Assembly: GCF_001553785.1 (NCBI RefSeq)
Contig: NZ_LOJP01000001.1
Span: 2,077,461-2,141,460 of the forward strand
DNA from: Actinoplanes sp. TFC3
GTDB lineage: Bacteria > Actinomycetota > Actinomycetes > Mycobacteriales > Micromonosporaceae
Reading direction: 5' to 3'
Length of the DNA stretch: 64,000 bases
Shown here: in pieces, positions 48,452-56,807 of the stretch
Layout of the letters: each line of letters starts with the position of its first letter
How positions within the stretch are numbered: the stretch's first letter is position 1
Made by a program: the position numbers and the translations under genes
The notes under the pieces: model-generated
What the model was told of the DNA's origin: nothing
Seen by the model: the letters and a program-made list of their open reading frames with translations, nothing else
The model's database searches: none

Positions 48452-49144
48452 ATGACCACCGATCAATGGGCGCCCGGCACGTTCCTCGGGCGTCTGTCCA
48501 AGCCGGAGCGCACCGGGCTGTTCCAGCTCGGCCGGCGTGAGGAGTTCCGCGACGGCAGCTTCCTGCTGCGCCAGGGCGACGAAAGCCGCGACGTCCTGGT
48601 GCTGCTGACCGGCCGGGTGCGCATCGTCATGGCCGGCGCCGACCGGCCGGCCCAGCGCATCGCGGTGCGGGCCAGCGGTGAGCTGCTCGGCGAGCTCGGC
48701 TTCCTGGACAACCGTTTGCGCTCGGCCTCGGTCGTGGCGGTGGGCCTGGTCAGCGGGCTGCGGCTGCCGCGCGACGCGTTCAGCCGGTTCCTCGACAACC
48801 ACCCGGGCGTGCTCTGGCACGTGGCCCGGCTGCTCAGTGAACGGCTGCGCGCCGCGGACGCCCGGCAGATGGAGTCGGCGCTCGACGTCGAAGCCCGGCT
48901 CGCGGCGGCGCTGTTCTCGATGGCCCTGACGGAACGGGAACGCCGGCCCGGCCCGGTGGTGGTGCGCTGCACCCAGCGCGAACTGGGTCAGATGATCGGC
49001 GCCGCGACCGTCTCGGTGCACCGGGCGCTGCGCAAGCTGGCCGGGCGCGACTGCATCACCACCGGGCACCGGGCCGTGGTGATCCGCGACCTCGACGCGC
49101 TGGCCGAGGTGGCCGGGCGCACAACTTTGCATCACCTGACGTAG
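48452..49144 (+). CDS. Crp/Fnr family regulator, second copy
   Basis: 230 residues from the ATG behind GAAGGAGG. cNMP barrel with GSFLLRQGDESRDVLVLLTGRV and a phosphate-binding cassette GELLGELGFLDNRLRSASV, retaining the Glu and Arg-Ser positions. C-terminal winged helix VVRCTQRELGQMIGAATVSVHRALRKLAGRDCI (split). It is clearly a different branch from the Crp at 47076. It is 80 bases after the membrane effector-like gene and 71 bases before the cyclase-like gene. Two cNMP regulators framing a membrane effector suggest control by a cyclic nucleotide. Confidence 0.9.
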   Translation: MTTDQWAPGTFLGRLSKPERTGLFQLGRREEFRDGSFLLRQGDESRDVLVLLTGRVRIVMAGADRPAQRIAVRASGELLGELGFLDNRLRSASVVAVGLVSGLRLPRDAFSRFLDNHPGVLWHVARLLSERLRAADARQMESALDVEARLAAALFSMALTERERRPGPVVVRCTQRELGQMIGAATVSVHRALRKLAGRDCITTGHRAVVIRDLDALAEVAGRTTLHHLT

Positions 49145-49215
49145 ATCAATTCGCATCGATAACCGGCACGTCCCCACAGTGGAATCCGGTCTCCCAGCGA
49201 TCAAGGTGGAAGGTC

Positions 49216-49998
49216 ATGACCGAGCTGCTTCCCAACCCTGCCACAGCCATCTCGTACGACATCGTCGGCTCCAGCGCCGGCGGCTACACGCGGCACAACG
49301 AGCTCCTGTCGGCCACCGAGAACGCGGTGACCGCCATCATCGAGGCGTCGCCCTATCCGGGTCAGTGGGTGCGCAGCAATCGCGGTGACGGTGAGGTGAC
49401 AGTCGCGCTGTCCGGCATACCCGGGGCCTGGATTCTGGCCCGGTTCCTGCCTGAACTGCACGCGGCGCTGGTCGGCTACAACGCGAACAAGAGCGTCGAG
49501 CACCGGCTGCTGCTGCGCGTCGGGGTGGCCTTCGGCGACGTGCTGGTGGACAACGGTATGCCCCGCGGCGGTGACGCGCTGGTGATGGCCGCCCGGCTGC
49601 GCGACGACAATGCGGCGTACGAGGCCTTCGACGCGGTTCCGGCGGCGCAGGTCGTGGCGATGATTTCGGACGCCGCGTACGAGCGAGCGGTGCCCCACCA
49701 CGCGATGGGCCTGGAGAGCCGCCGGTTCCGCCGGGTGCGCACACGCATCGAGGGCAGGCCGGCGACCGGCTGGCTGCACGTACCCCATCACGAACCTCCG
49801 GTGGTCACCGGCGCCGAACCCAACGCCCCGGCCGCGCAGAAGCCGGCCCCGGAACCGGCGAAGGCTGAACCGGTGAAGAAGAAACCGGCCAAGAAGAAGC
49901 CGAGCGAGGGGGCGAAGTACCACACCGAGATCGAGGGCGGCACGAACGCCGTCGGGGACCGGCCCACCGCGGTGAGCTGGGGGAGTGAGCCGTCATGA
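49216..49998 (+). CDS. Class III nucleotidyl cyclase-like protein
   Basis: 260 residues. The cyclase homology domain occupies ~10-165. The first metal Asp is in SYDIVGSS (Asp15) and the second in NRGDGEVTVAL (Asp58), 43 residues apart as in active class III enzymes. RVGVAFGDVLVDNG follows, then GGDALVMAARLRD, where the transition-state Arg is kept but the usual Asn before AAR is Val. No adenine-specifying Lys is evident, so the nucleotide is unknown; Pycsar cyclases use UTP or CTP. A Lys/Pro/Ala linker (~195-225) leads to a short end with GGTNAVGD. It overlaps the next gene by four bases. Confidence 0.75.
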   Translation: MTELLPNPATAISYDIVGSSAGGYTRHNELLSATENAVTAIIEASPYPGQWVRSNRGDGEVTVALSGIPGAWILARFLPELHAALVGYNANKSVEHRLLLRVGVAFGDVLVDNGMPRGGDALVMAARLRDDNAAYEAFDAVPAAQVVAMISDAAYERAVPHHAMGLESRRFRRVRTRIEGRPATGWLHVPHHEPPVVTGAEPNAPAAQKPAPEPAKAEPVKKKPAKKKPSEGAKYHTEIEGGTNAVGDRPTAVSWGSEPS

Positions 49999-52322
49999 CC
50001 GCCCCCGAGCCGGTCGAGCCGGACCGCCCGGACACCGGGCCCGCAACCGCGGCCGCACCCGAGCAGCCCGAGCCGGCAGCACAAGGGCCGGCAGCACAAG
50101 AGAAGGCCGCAGGAGAACAGGAGCCGGCCGGGGAGGGGCGCCCGCAAGGGGAGCGGCAGGAGCCTGCGGGCAACGGCCGGGAGGCCCGCGCGCGGGAGCA
50201 GTCCGCCGAGGAGGCGGCCGATGACAAGGATCTGGCCGGCGGGCTGAGGGACTTCCGCGGTGGACGCGGCGGCGAGGCGGCGGCCGGGGAGGATGAGAGC
50301 TGGAACTCGCGGGACAACCCGGTGACCGAGCAGACGCACCGGACCTGGGTCGGCGGGGGCAGCGCGGCGATCGGGGAGAACGCCATCGCCATCCAGATCA
50401 ACCTGCCCGGCGGCAAGCAGGTCATCGCGCTCAAGTACGAGCGGGATGCCCGATGGATCAAGGAAGCGCGGGAGACGTTTGTCAAGCCGGCGGAGTTTTG
50501 GGCGTACCGGGAAACGCTTGCGGCCTGTTCCTTGCTCTTTCTGCGCGGCGGTCGGGGAACTGGGCGCAAGCGGCTCGCCGAGATGCTGCTGGCGAGCGTG
50601 GCCGGGGACAACCGGGTGGCCGGGGTGGAGGTGCCGCAGCCCGATGTGACGCTGGCGGCGCTGGTCAACGAGCCGGGGCTGCTGCGGGCCGGGCACGGCG
50701 TGATCCTCGAGCTGAGCACGCCCGGGACGGTGAGCGGGGCACTGCTGGCCACGTTCCGCAGTCTGGCCGAACGGGCGCGGACGCACCTGGTGATCCTCGG
50801 CGATCGGGCTCCGGCGGCGGATCCGGAGCTGCGGCCGTACGAGATAGTGGTTGATCCACCGCGACCCACCGCCGTGCTGCGGCGTCATCTCATGGCCGAG
50901 CTCGACCGGCGTCAGCTTTGCAAGGACGGTTGTGAGACGTGCGATCGGTCCTGCTGGCGCACGTTCGTCGACGATTGCCTGCGCCAGGAGAAGGTGATCC
51001 GGCAGCTCGACGCCGACCCGCTGCCCGCCTCGGTGGCCGACCTGGCCCGGCAGCTGGCCGGCTGGAACCGCACGGAGGAGGACCTCGACCGGGCGCTGGG
51101 CGGGGCCCGGATCCGGTTGCGGCAGATCGCCGCCAGTCTGGTGCGGGCCGGATCGGAGGCCGACGCCAACGACCCGCAGGCCGCACCCCGGCGCCAGGCC
51201 GTGCAGATCGCCTACGCGGCGTTCGACGGGTTCGCGCTGGCCGATGTCTTCGAGGTCGGGTCGCTGCTGCTGCAGATCCTGTGGATCGAGGAGAACGGCG
51301 GCGAGGCGACCTCGCGCATCGTGTTCGACGCCGGGATCGAGCGGATGCTGAGCGTGCCGGACGGCGAGGCGGTCGTGCAGAGCGACCCGGACGAGTATCC
51401 GCGCCGGGTCCGCTTCACCGATCCGCGGATGACCCTGCAGGTGCTCGACGTGGTGTGGAACGACTTCGACGGGGTCCGCACGCCGCTGCAGTTCTGGCTC
51501 GACCAGCTTGTCACCGGCAACCGGCTGGGCATCCGGGTGCGGGCGGCCCAGATCGCCGGCTGGCTGGCCACCTTGGACTTCGAAGAGGTGTGGCGCAAGC
51601 TGATCGGTCCGTGGGCCCGCTCGGCGAACGGTGCCGAGCGGCAGGCTGCGGCGTGGGCGATCGACATCATCGCGCTGGCCGACAACCGGTCGCTGGGCCG
51701 GCTGCGGGGGCGGGTACGCGACTGGGTTCGCAGCACCAACCCGTACCTTCACGACACCGCGGCCCGCACCTGCGGCACCCGGTACGGCACCGCGTTCCTC
51801 GGCGACGCCCTGGCCGACCTGGGCAGGCTGGCCGCCCGTGACGACCTCACCGGCAGCGCCTCGGTGGCCATGGCGATGCGGCTGCTCTACCCCCGGTTCC
51901 CCGAGGAGACCCGGGAAGCGCTGATCCAGTGGAGCGGTGACGACAAACCCCGGGTGCGGGTGCACGCGTCACGTTCCTTGATCCTGCTCGCCGACCTGCC
52001 CGCGGGGGCGCCGCGCGAGCAGTGGCCCCGGCTGCTGGCCGACCTGGCCGCCGGCGACCCGATGTCGCTGGTCCGGTTGTGGCGTTCGGCGCTCGGCGGG
52101 CCGACCACCCAGTTCCGGGCCTGGGCCGCCCTGCACACCTGGCTGCAGTACGCCGACACCGACCCCGAGCTGCAGGACCTGGTGGTGCGGCTGGCTGCGC
52201 GGGTCCTCGGCGACGAACGGCTGGCCCGGGCCGGGCGGTTCACCATCCGGCGCTGGGCCCGCGACTGCGCCACCGCCGACCGGCTGCTGAGCACCCCCTG
52301 GCAACGAGGAGACGAGCGATGA
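49995..52322 (+). CDS. Large helical-repeat protein with degenerate P-loop
   Basis: 775 residues from an ATG overlapping the cyclase stop. Residues 1-~95 are Pro/Glu/Ala/Gln-rich and probably disordered. A short beta segment at ~117-135 (GGSAAIGENAIAIQI) precedes an NTPase-like core: GGRGTGRKR at 185-193 sits where Walker A would be but has Arg in place of Lys and Lys in place of Ser/Thr, and GVILELS resembles Walker B. A small Cys cluster (CKDGCETCDRSC) lies near 313-325. The C-terminal ~400 residues are helical repeats of HEAT type (AAWAIDIIALADNRS, RVRVHASRSLILLADL). It looks like an inactive STAND-type scaffold or sensor. Overlaps the next gene by four bases. Confidence 0.6.
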   Translation: MTAPEPVEPDRPDTGPATAAAPEQPEPAAQGPAAQEKAAGEQEPAGEGRPQGERQEPAGNGREARAREQSAEEAADDKDLAGGLRDFRGGRGGEAAAGEDESWNSRDNPVTEQTHRTWVGGGSAAIGENAIAIQINLPGGKQVIALKYERDARWIKEARETFVKPAEFWAYRETLAACSLLFLRGGRGTGRKRLAEMLLASVAGDNRVAGVEVPQPDVTLAALVNEPGLLRAGHGVILELSTPGTVSGALLATFRSLAERARTHLVILGDRAPAADPELRPYEIVVDPPRPTAVLRRHLMAELDRRQLCKDGCETCDRSCWRTFVDDCLRQEKVIRQLDADPLPASVADLARQLAGWNRTEEDLDRALGGARIRLRQIAASLVRAGSEADANDPQAAPRRQAVQIAYAAFDGFALADVFEVGSLLLQILWIEENGGEATSRIVFDAGIERMLSVPDGEAVVQSDPDEYPRRVRFTDPRMTLQVLDVVWNDFDGVRTPLQFWLDQLVTGNRLGIRVRAAQIAGWLATLDFEEVWRKLIGPWARSANGAERQAAAWAIDIIALADNRSLGRLRGRVRDWVRSTNPYLHDTAARTCGTRYGTAFLGDALADLGRLAARDDLTGSASVAMAMRLLYPRFPEETREALIQWSGDDKPRVRVHASRSLILLADLPAGAPREQWPRLLADLAAGDPMSLVRLWRSALGGPTTQFRAWAALHTWLQYADTDPELQDLVVRLAARVLGDERLARAGRFTIRRWARDCATADRLLSTPWQRGDER

Positions 52323-53122
52323 GCTTCTGGCAGAGCGTCAAGAAATTCTTCACCGGCCGCCCCCAACCGATCTCAACCGGCTCCACGACCGAGGAGGCCC
52401 GGCATCAGACGCCCGCCCCGGACCAGCCGGTGATCGCGCTGGCCTGCGGCGATGTCTACGAGTTCCGGGTCTACGCGGACATCGAGTGGTCGACGCGGGC
52501 GATGAGCTACGACCAGTTGGTGCGCCAGGCCGGGGAGCGGTCGGCCACGGTTGCCGAGGATCTGCGCCGGCGGGTGTGGCGGGAGGCTCGCCGGCATCGC
52601 CCGCATGAGGCGGCGGCGGCCGAGGATGCGATCCGGCGGTCGCTGGGTAGCTGGTGCTACGAGACCGATTACGGGACGATCAAGTGCACTCCGACCGTAC
52701 GGGTGTGGCCGGATCCTCGGGTTCAGGAGCACTTGACCCCGTACGCCCTCAGGTCCATCGATCTGGACAGCGAGCGGATCCTCAGCTTGCAGCGGGCCGG
52801 CAGCGTCCAGGAAATGGTGGAACGCTGGCGGCGGGTGCTGCTCGACCTGCGCGCCGGCGTGGTCACCGTGCACGCGGCCCAGCTCAGCGACCCCGGGTTC
52901 GCCACGGTCGTCGGCCGGCTCGCCGACCGTCGCCGGCAGTCCGTGCTGGAGCTGGTCGAGGTGCTGGACCGCTCGGTGAAGGATCACGAGCAGGTCGGGC
53001 TCTTCGAGTTCGCCGAGATGTACGCCAACGCGATCGTGGCGTTGCAGCGTCAGCTCGACATCGAGGAGAGCGAGCTGGTCGAGCAGATGATGGACCCACC
53101 GATGCGCGAGCCGTCGCGATGA
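52319..53122 (+). CDS. Unrecognised cluster protein
   Basis: 267 residues. I do not recognise the family. A basic start (SFWQSVKKFFTGRPQ) is followed by a beta-rich part (~35-150) with VYEFRVYADIEWSTRAMSY and IKCTPTVRVWPDPRVQEHLTPYALRSIDLDSER, split into two motifs. That is somewhat like the core of SPFH/band-7 proteins, but no membrane hairpin is visible. The rest (~165-260) is helical, ending ALQRQLDIEESELVEQMM. Four-base overlaps on both sides tie it to the helical-repeat and vWA-OmpA genes. Band-7 likeness is only a guess. Confidence 0.4.
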   Translation: MSFWQSVKKFFTGRPQPISTGSTTEEARHQTPAPDQPVIALACGDVYEFRVYADIEWSTRAMSYDQLVRQAGERSATVAEDLRRRVWREARRHRPHEAAAAEDAIRRSLGSWCYETDYGTIKCTPTVRVWPDPRVQEHLTPYALRSIDLDSERILSLQRAGSVQEMVERWRRVLLDLRAGVVTVHAAQLSDPGFATVVGRLADRRRQSVLELVEVLDRSVKDHEQVGLFEFAEMYANAIVALQRQLDIEESELVEQMMDPPMREPSR

Positions 53123-54321
53123 GGGCGCTGGTGATCGGCGCAGTGCTGCTCGCCTTTGCCGGTAGCTGCTCGTCAGAGGAGAAGCCGCCGGCCACGCGGG
53201 CCTGCGCGCCGCTGGACCGCATCGACGACGCGCGGTCCGCCGCCGGGGTGACGACGATGCTGGTCGACGTCAGCGCGTCGGTGCGCGGGGCGAGCCAGGC
53301 GCCGGATTACCGCGCGGCGCTCAAGGAACACGTGGTGGGCGCGATCGGCCGCGGTGATGTGGTGAACATCGGCTCGTTCGACGGGTCCGCGGCGTCGGTG
53401 CGCTGGACCGCGCAGGACAAGTTCGCCGCGCTGACCGCTGGCCGCTCGGTCAACCAGGGCATCCAGACCGAGCAATTCGTGACGTGCCTGGGTGACGCCG
53501 TGGACCGGGCTGCGGCGACCGCACCGGCCACGGACAACACCGATGTGGAGGGTGCCCTGCAGGTCCGCGCCGGAGCGGGGAAGGCGGCCACCCGCCGGAC
53601 CGTGGTGCTGGCCACCGACGGGCTCAGCACCACCGGCTGCGTCAACCTGGCCGACGGTCCGGCCGGCAAGCTGCGCTGGATAGACACCATCGTGGCCAGG
53701 TGCCCGGGGCAGTCGGACTGGCCGGTTGCGCTGGGCGGCACCGACCTGGTGATGCTGGGTATCGGGCACCCTGCCGACGGCGTGCCGCCCACCGGCGGCG
53801 TCGAGTTCCTGCGCCGGCTCTGGGAGAGCGTCTGCGTGGTGGCCAAGGCGGCCAGCTGCGAGATCTCCAGCGACCCTCTGGCCTTTTCTCAAGGCGCCCG
53901 CGCTGCCACCAAAGATCCGGCGGTGACGTTCGTGGCCGATGGTGGCACCGCGCCGCCGCCGGCCCCGCTGGAGCTGGTGTTCCCGGTTGACAGCCTGTTC
54001 GCCACGGGCTCGGCCGTGATCGACGAGAAGGGCGCGGCGCTGATTGAGCGGCGCGTCAAGGAGCTGCCCGCGGCCGTGCAGATCGAAGTCGTCGGGCATG
54101 CCGACGCCCGCGACACTGCCGCGCACAACCTGACGCTTTCGCGGGACCGCGCGGACAACGTTGCCGACGTGCTGCACCGGGCGGGCTTCGCCATGGTCAG
54201 CGCCGGTGGGGTGGGCGAGCGCGACGCCCAGTGCTCGCAGCAAAAACTGCCGGACGGTACGTGGAACGAGCCGTGCCTGAGCCGGGACCGCAAGATCGTG
54301 CTCAAGGTGAAGGTGGACTGA
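53119..54321 (+). CDS. vWA-OmpA lipoprotein
   Basis: 400 residues. A lipoprotein signal (RALVIGAVLLAFAGSC) places it outside the membrane. Residues ~45-240 form a von Willebrand A fold with the metal site TTMLVDVSASVRG (DxSxS) and VVLATDGLST. Residues ~280-400 are an OmpA/MotB peptidoglycan-binding domain: VFPVDSLFATGSAVID, IEVVGHADARD, NLTLSRDRADNVADVL, GVGERDA. It would tether a metal-dependent adhesion module to the wall. It overlaps the preceding gene and lies three bases from the next. Confidence 0.85.
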   Translation: MRALVIGAVLLAFAGSCSSEEKPPATRACAPLDRIDDARSAAGVTTMLVDVSASVRGASQAPDYRAALKEHVVGAIGRGDVVNIGSFDGSAASVRWTAQDKFAALTAGRSVNQGIQTEQFVTCLGDAVDRAAATAPATDNTDVEGALQVRAGAGKAATRRTVVLATDGLSTTGCVNLADGPAGKLRWIDTIVARCPGQSDWPVALGGTDLVMLGIGHPADGVPPTGGVEFLRRLWESVCVVAKAASCEISSDPLAFSQGARAATKDPAVTFVADGGTAPPPAPLELVFPVDSLFATGSAVIDEKGAALIERRVKELPAAVQIEVVGHADARDTAAHNLTLSRDRADNVADVLHRAGFAMVSAGGVGERDAQCSQQKLPDGTWNEPCLSRDRKIVLKVKVD

Positions 54322-54324
54322 GCG

Positions 54325-55617
54325 ATGACCGACATCGTGCCCGGTGGCCGGCGCTATTCGAGCGTGCCGTGCCCGCGGGGAAGTGACCTGCCGATCATTG
54401 ACGTGGTTGCGCTGCCGGAGAAGTACGACCGGACCGAGCTGTCGTACGCCGAGGCGGCGCTGCTCACCCGGGCCGGGCTGGCCGCCGACGAAAGCCTGGC
54501 CGAGGCGCACCCGCGGATCCAGGACGCCGCCGACCGGCTGGCCCAGGCGTGGCACCGGGCGGCCGCGGCGCTGCAGCGGCTCGCCGAGTTCGAGGCCGAG
54601 CAGGCGCTGCGCGAGGCCGGCCGGGCCTGCCGGCGGGTACGCGACCGGCACGCCGGCGACGGGCCGGAGGACCGCCGGCACCGGCCGTTCTGGTTGCGGG
54701 CGCCGCTGGTGTGGACGCTGATCATGGTCAGCGCGATCTACGACACGGTGTTCTTCGCAACGATTTTCCAGAACGCCATCGACCTGCGCGATGACGCCCC
54801 GCTCTGGGAGAAGGCGATCTCGTACATCCCCGGCTTCGGCATCGCCATGGCGCTGATCCTGTCCGGCAGCATGCTGGCTGTCCCGCTGTTCCGGCATCGG
54901 GCGCGAGCCGAACGCCGCCGGTTGCGCGGGCGCCTCGACTGGCGGGTGGTGCTCAGCCGTACGTTCCTGGTGTGGCGGCGCAACGCCGATCAGCGCGCGG
55001 ACCAGGACCTGCCGTGGCCGAGCTGGCCGTTCCCGGTGGCGTTCGTCGCGCTGGTGCTTGCGGTGCTGGGCGTGTGGGCCTGGCTGCGCGGGCGTTCGAT
55101 GTTCGACCCGTCGATGCGGTGGCCGCTGGTGGCGTTGCTGCTGCTCCTGACGGTGTCGGCCATCACGTTCAAGGCGGTCGCGCACAACCCGTTCGCCGAC
55201 CGCTCGGCCGAGGCCAGCAAGCAGTTGCGCCAGGCCCGCGACCGGCTGGCGAAACTGGAGATAAAGGCCCGGCGCGAGATCGGTGCGATCACCACGGCGG
55301 GCCAGAAACTGCAGGCCGCCAACGAGGAAGCGGCGGCCGCCGCCCGCCGCCACGTCACCCAGGCGTGGTCCGACATCGCCGACCAGCGCGGCCGGCACGG
55401 GCTGACCGGGCCGGTGGCGCCCGGCTTCGCGCCGGTCACCAAGGACGACCTGGTCGGCTGTCTGATGTTCGCCGGGCTGCAGGCGCCCGCGCTGCGGGTC
55501 CGGGTGCTCGACTACGGCATCACGGCGGTGGACAGCTACCACGCCGAGCAGCTCGAGAAGCAGCTCGACGAGGTGCTCAAACGGCTCAACGACCAGCTGG
55601 CCACGGCCCTGAGTTAG
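54325..55617 (+). CDS. Membrane protein with coiled-coil segments
   Basis: 430 residues, family unrecognised. Residues ~55-115 are a charged helix (RIQDAADRLAQAWHRAAAAL) before TM1 (~130-150, VWTLIMVSAIYDTVFFATIF) and TM2 (~170-190, YIPGFGIAMALILSGSMLAV). A basic loop follows, then TM3 and TM4 (~235-290) and a long coiled coil (~295-345, ASKQLRQARDRLAKLEIKARREI). The C-terminal domain has GYGI-like DYGITAVDSYHAEQLEKQLDEV. It is the last gene of the cluster and converges on the MFS gene with a four-base overlap. It may anchor the cytoplasmic cluster proteins. Confidence 0.6.
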   Translation: MTDIVPGGRRYSSVPCPRGSDLPIIDVVALPEKYDRTELSYAEAALLTRAGLAADESLAEAHPRIQDAADRLAQAWHRAAAALQRLAEFEAEQALREAGRACRRVRDRHAGDGPEDRRHRPFWLRAPLVWTLIMVSAIYDTVFFATIFQNAIDLRDDAPLWEKAISYIPGFGIAMALILSGSMLAVPLFRHRARAERRRLRGRLDWRVVLSRTFLVWRRNADQRADQDLPWPSWPFPVAFVALVLAVLGVWAWLRGRSMFDPSMRWPLVALLLLLTVSAITFKAVAHNPFADRSAEASKQLRQARDRLAKLEIKARREIGAITTAGQKLQAANEEAAAAARRHVTQAWSDIADQRGRHGLTGPVAPGFAPVTKDDLVGCLMFAGLQAPALRVRVLDYGITAVDSYHAEQLEKQLDEVLKRLNDQLATALS

Positions 55618-56807
55618 CTGTCGTGCGCGGGTGGCCTGTTCAGCAGCACGCGGCCGAGCAGCAGCGTGCCGACGCCGGCGATGACCACGCTGAGCAGGCC
55701 CACCCGCAGGCTGCTGTGGTCGGCAACCAGCCCCACCAGCGGCGGCGAGGCCAGGAAGCCGATGCGCAGCACCCAGCTGACCACGGTCAGACCCAGCCCG
55801 GCGGGCAACCCCGGCAGCTCGTCGGCGGTGTGCATGGCCGCCGGGACCAGCGTCGCGGTGCCCAGCCCGGCCAGGGCGAACCCGGTCAGCGCCGAACCCA
55901 CCGACGGGAACGCCAGCGCGAAGCCCATCCCCGCCGCGGCCACCGCACCACCGACCCGGGTCACCGTGCGCTGGCCGAACCGATCCACCATGCGGTCACC
56001 GAGCAGCCGCCCGGCGGTCATCGCCACCTGCAACGCCACGAACGCCAGCCCCGCGGTCGCCGCAGCCGCACCGATGTCCTCGGTCAGGAACAGCGCACCC
56101 CAGGACGCCCCGGCATCCTCCACCAGCGCCCCGAACAGGGCGAGCAGGCCGAGGGCGGCAAGCATCCACACCGCTGCCGTCGCTCGTGGCCGCGCTTTCT
56201 CCGTCGGGGCTTCCCGCTCGGCATCGTCGGTACCGCGCAACAAGAAGCGGTACGCCACCAGGGCCACGGCGCTGAACAGCACCGCCGAGATGCTCAAATG
56301 CAGCAGCAACGGCACGTGCAGCCCGGCCGCCGCCGAGCCCATGAGCCCGCCCAGCACCGCGCCGATGCTCCACACGCCGTGGAACGAGTTGACGATCGAG
56401 CGGCCGTACAGGCGCTGAACCCGCAACCCGTGTGCGTTCTGGGCGACGTCCACAATGGCGTCAGCGGCCCCGGCGGCGAACAGGGTGGCGGCCAGCGCCC
56501 ACCAGCCCGGCGACACCGCGACGAGCAGGAAACCGGCGCCGATCAGGGGAATGCCGAAGGATGCCGTACGGGCCGAGCCGAGCAGCCTCAGCGCCACCGA
56601 GGCGAACAGCCCACCGGTCAGCGCGCCCAGCGGGCCCGCCGCCAGCGCCGTGCCCAGCAGCGCGTTGCTGAGGTCGAGGTGCTCCTTGACCTCCGGATAG
56701 CGGGGTACGACGTTGGCGAACAGGGCACCGTTGGTGAGGAAAACCGCGCCCACTGCCGCGCGGGCGCGGCGGACAGCGAGCGTCGGCTCGGCGGTCGCCG
56801 TCGTCAC
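55614..56807 (-). CDS. Major facilitator superfamily transporter
   Basis: 397 residues, twelve hydrophobic segments, with the cytoplasmic loop after TM6 rich in Glu/Lys/Arg (GTDDAEREAPTEKARPR). MFS motif-like GDRMVDRFGQRTV lies between TM8 and TM9. Its GTG overlaps the GH3 stop (GTGA), so it is translated after the glycosidase. It may import the sugar freed by that enzyme, or export something; the sequence does not settle this. Confidence 0.85.
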   Translation of the reverse strand: MTTATAEPTLAVRRARAAVGAVFLTNGALFANVVPRYPEVKEHLDLSNALLGTALAAGPLGALTGGLFASVALRLLGSARTASFGIPLIGAGFLLVAVSPGWWALAATLFAAGAADAIVDVAQNAHGLRVQRLYGRSIVNSFHGVWSIGAVLGGLMGSAAAGLHVPLLLHLSISAVLFSAVALVAYRFLLRGTDDAEREAPTEKARPRATAAVWMLAALGLLALFGALVEDAGASWGALFLTEDIGAAAATAGLAFVALQVAMTAGRLLGDRMVDRFGQRTVTRVGGAVAAAGMGFALAFPSVGSALTGFALAGLGTATLVPAAMHTADELPGLPAGLGLTVVSWVLRIGFLASPPLVGLVADHSSLRVGLLSVVIAGVGTLLLGRVLLNRPPAHDS

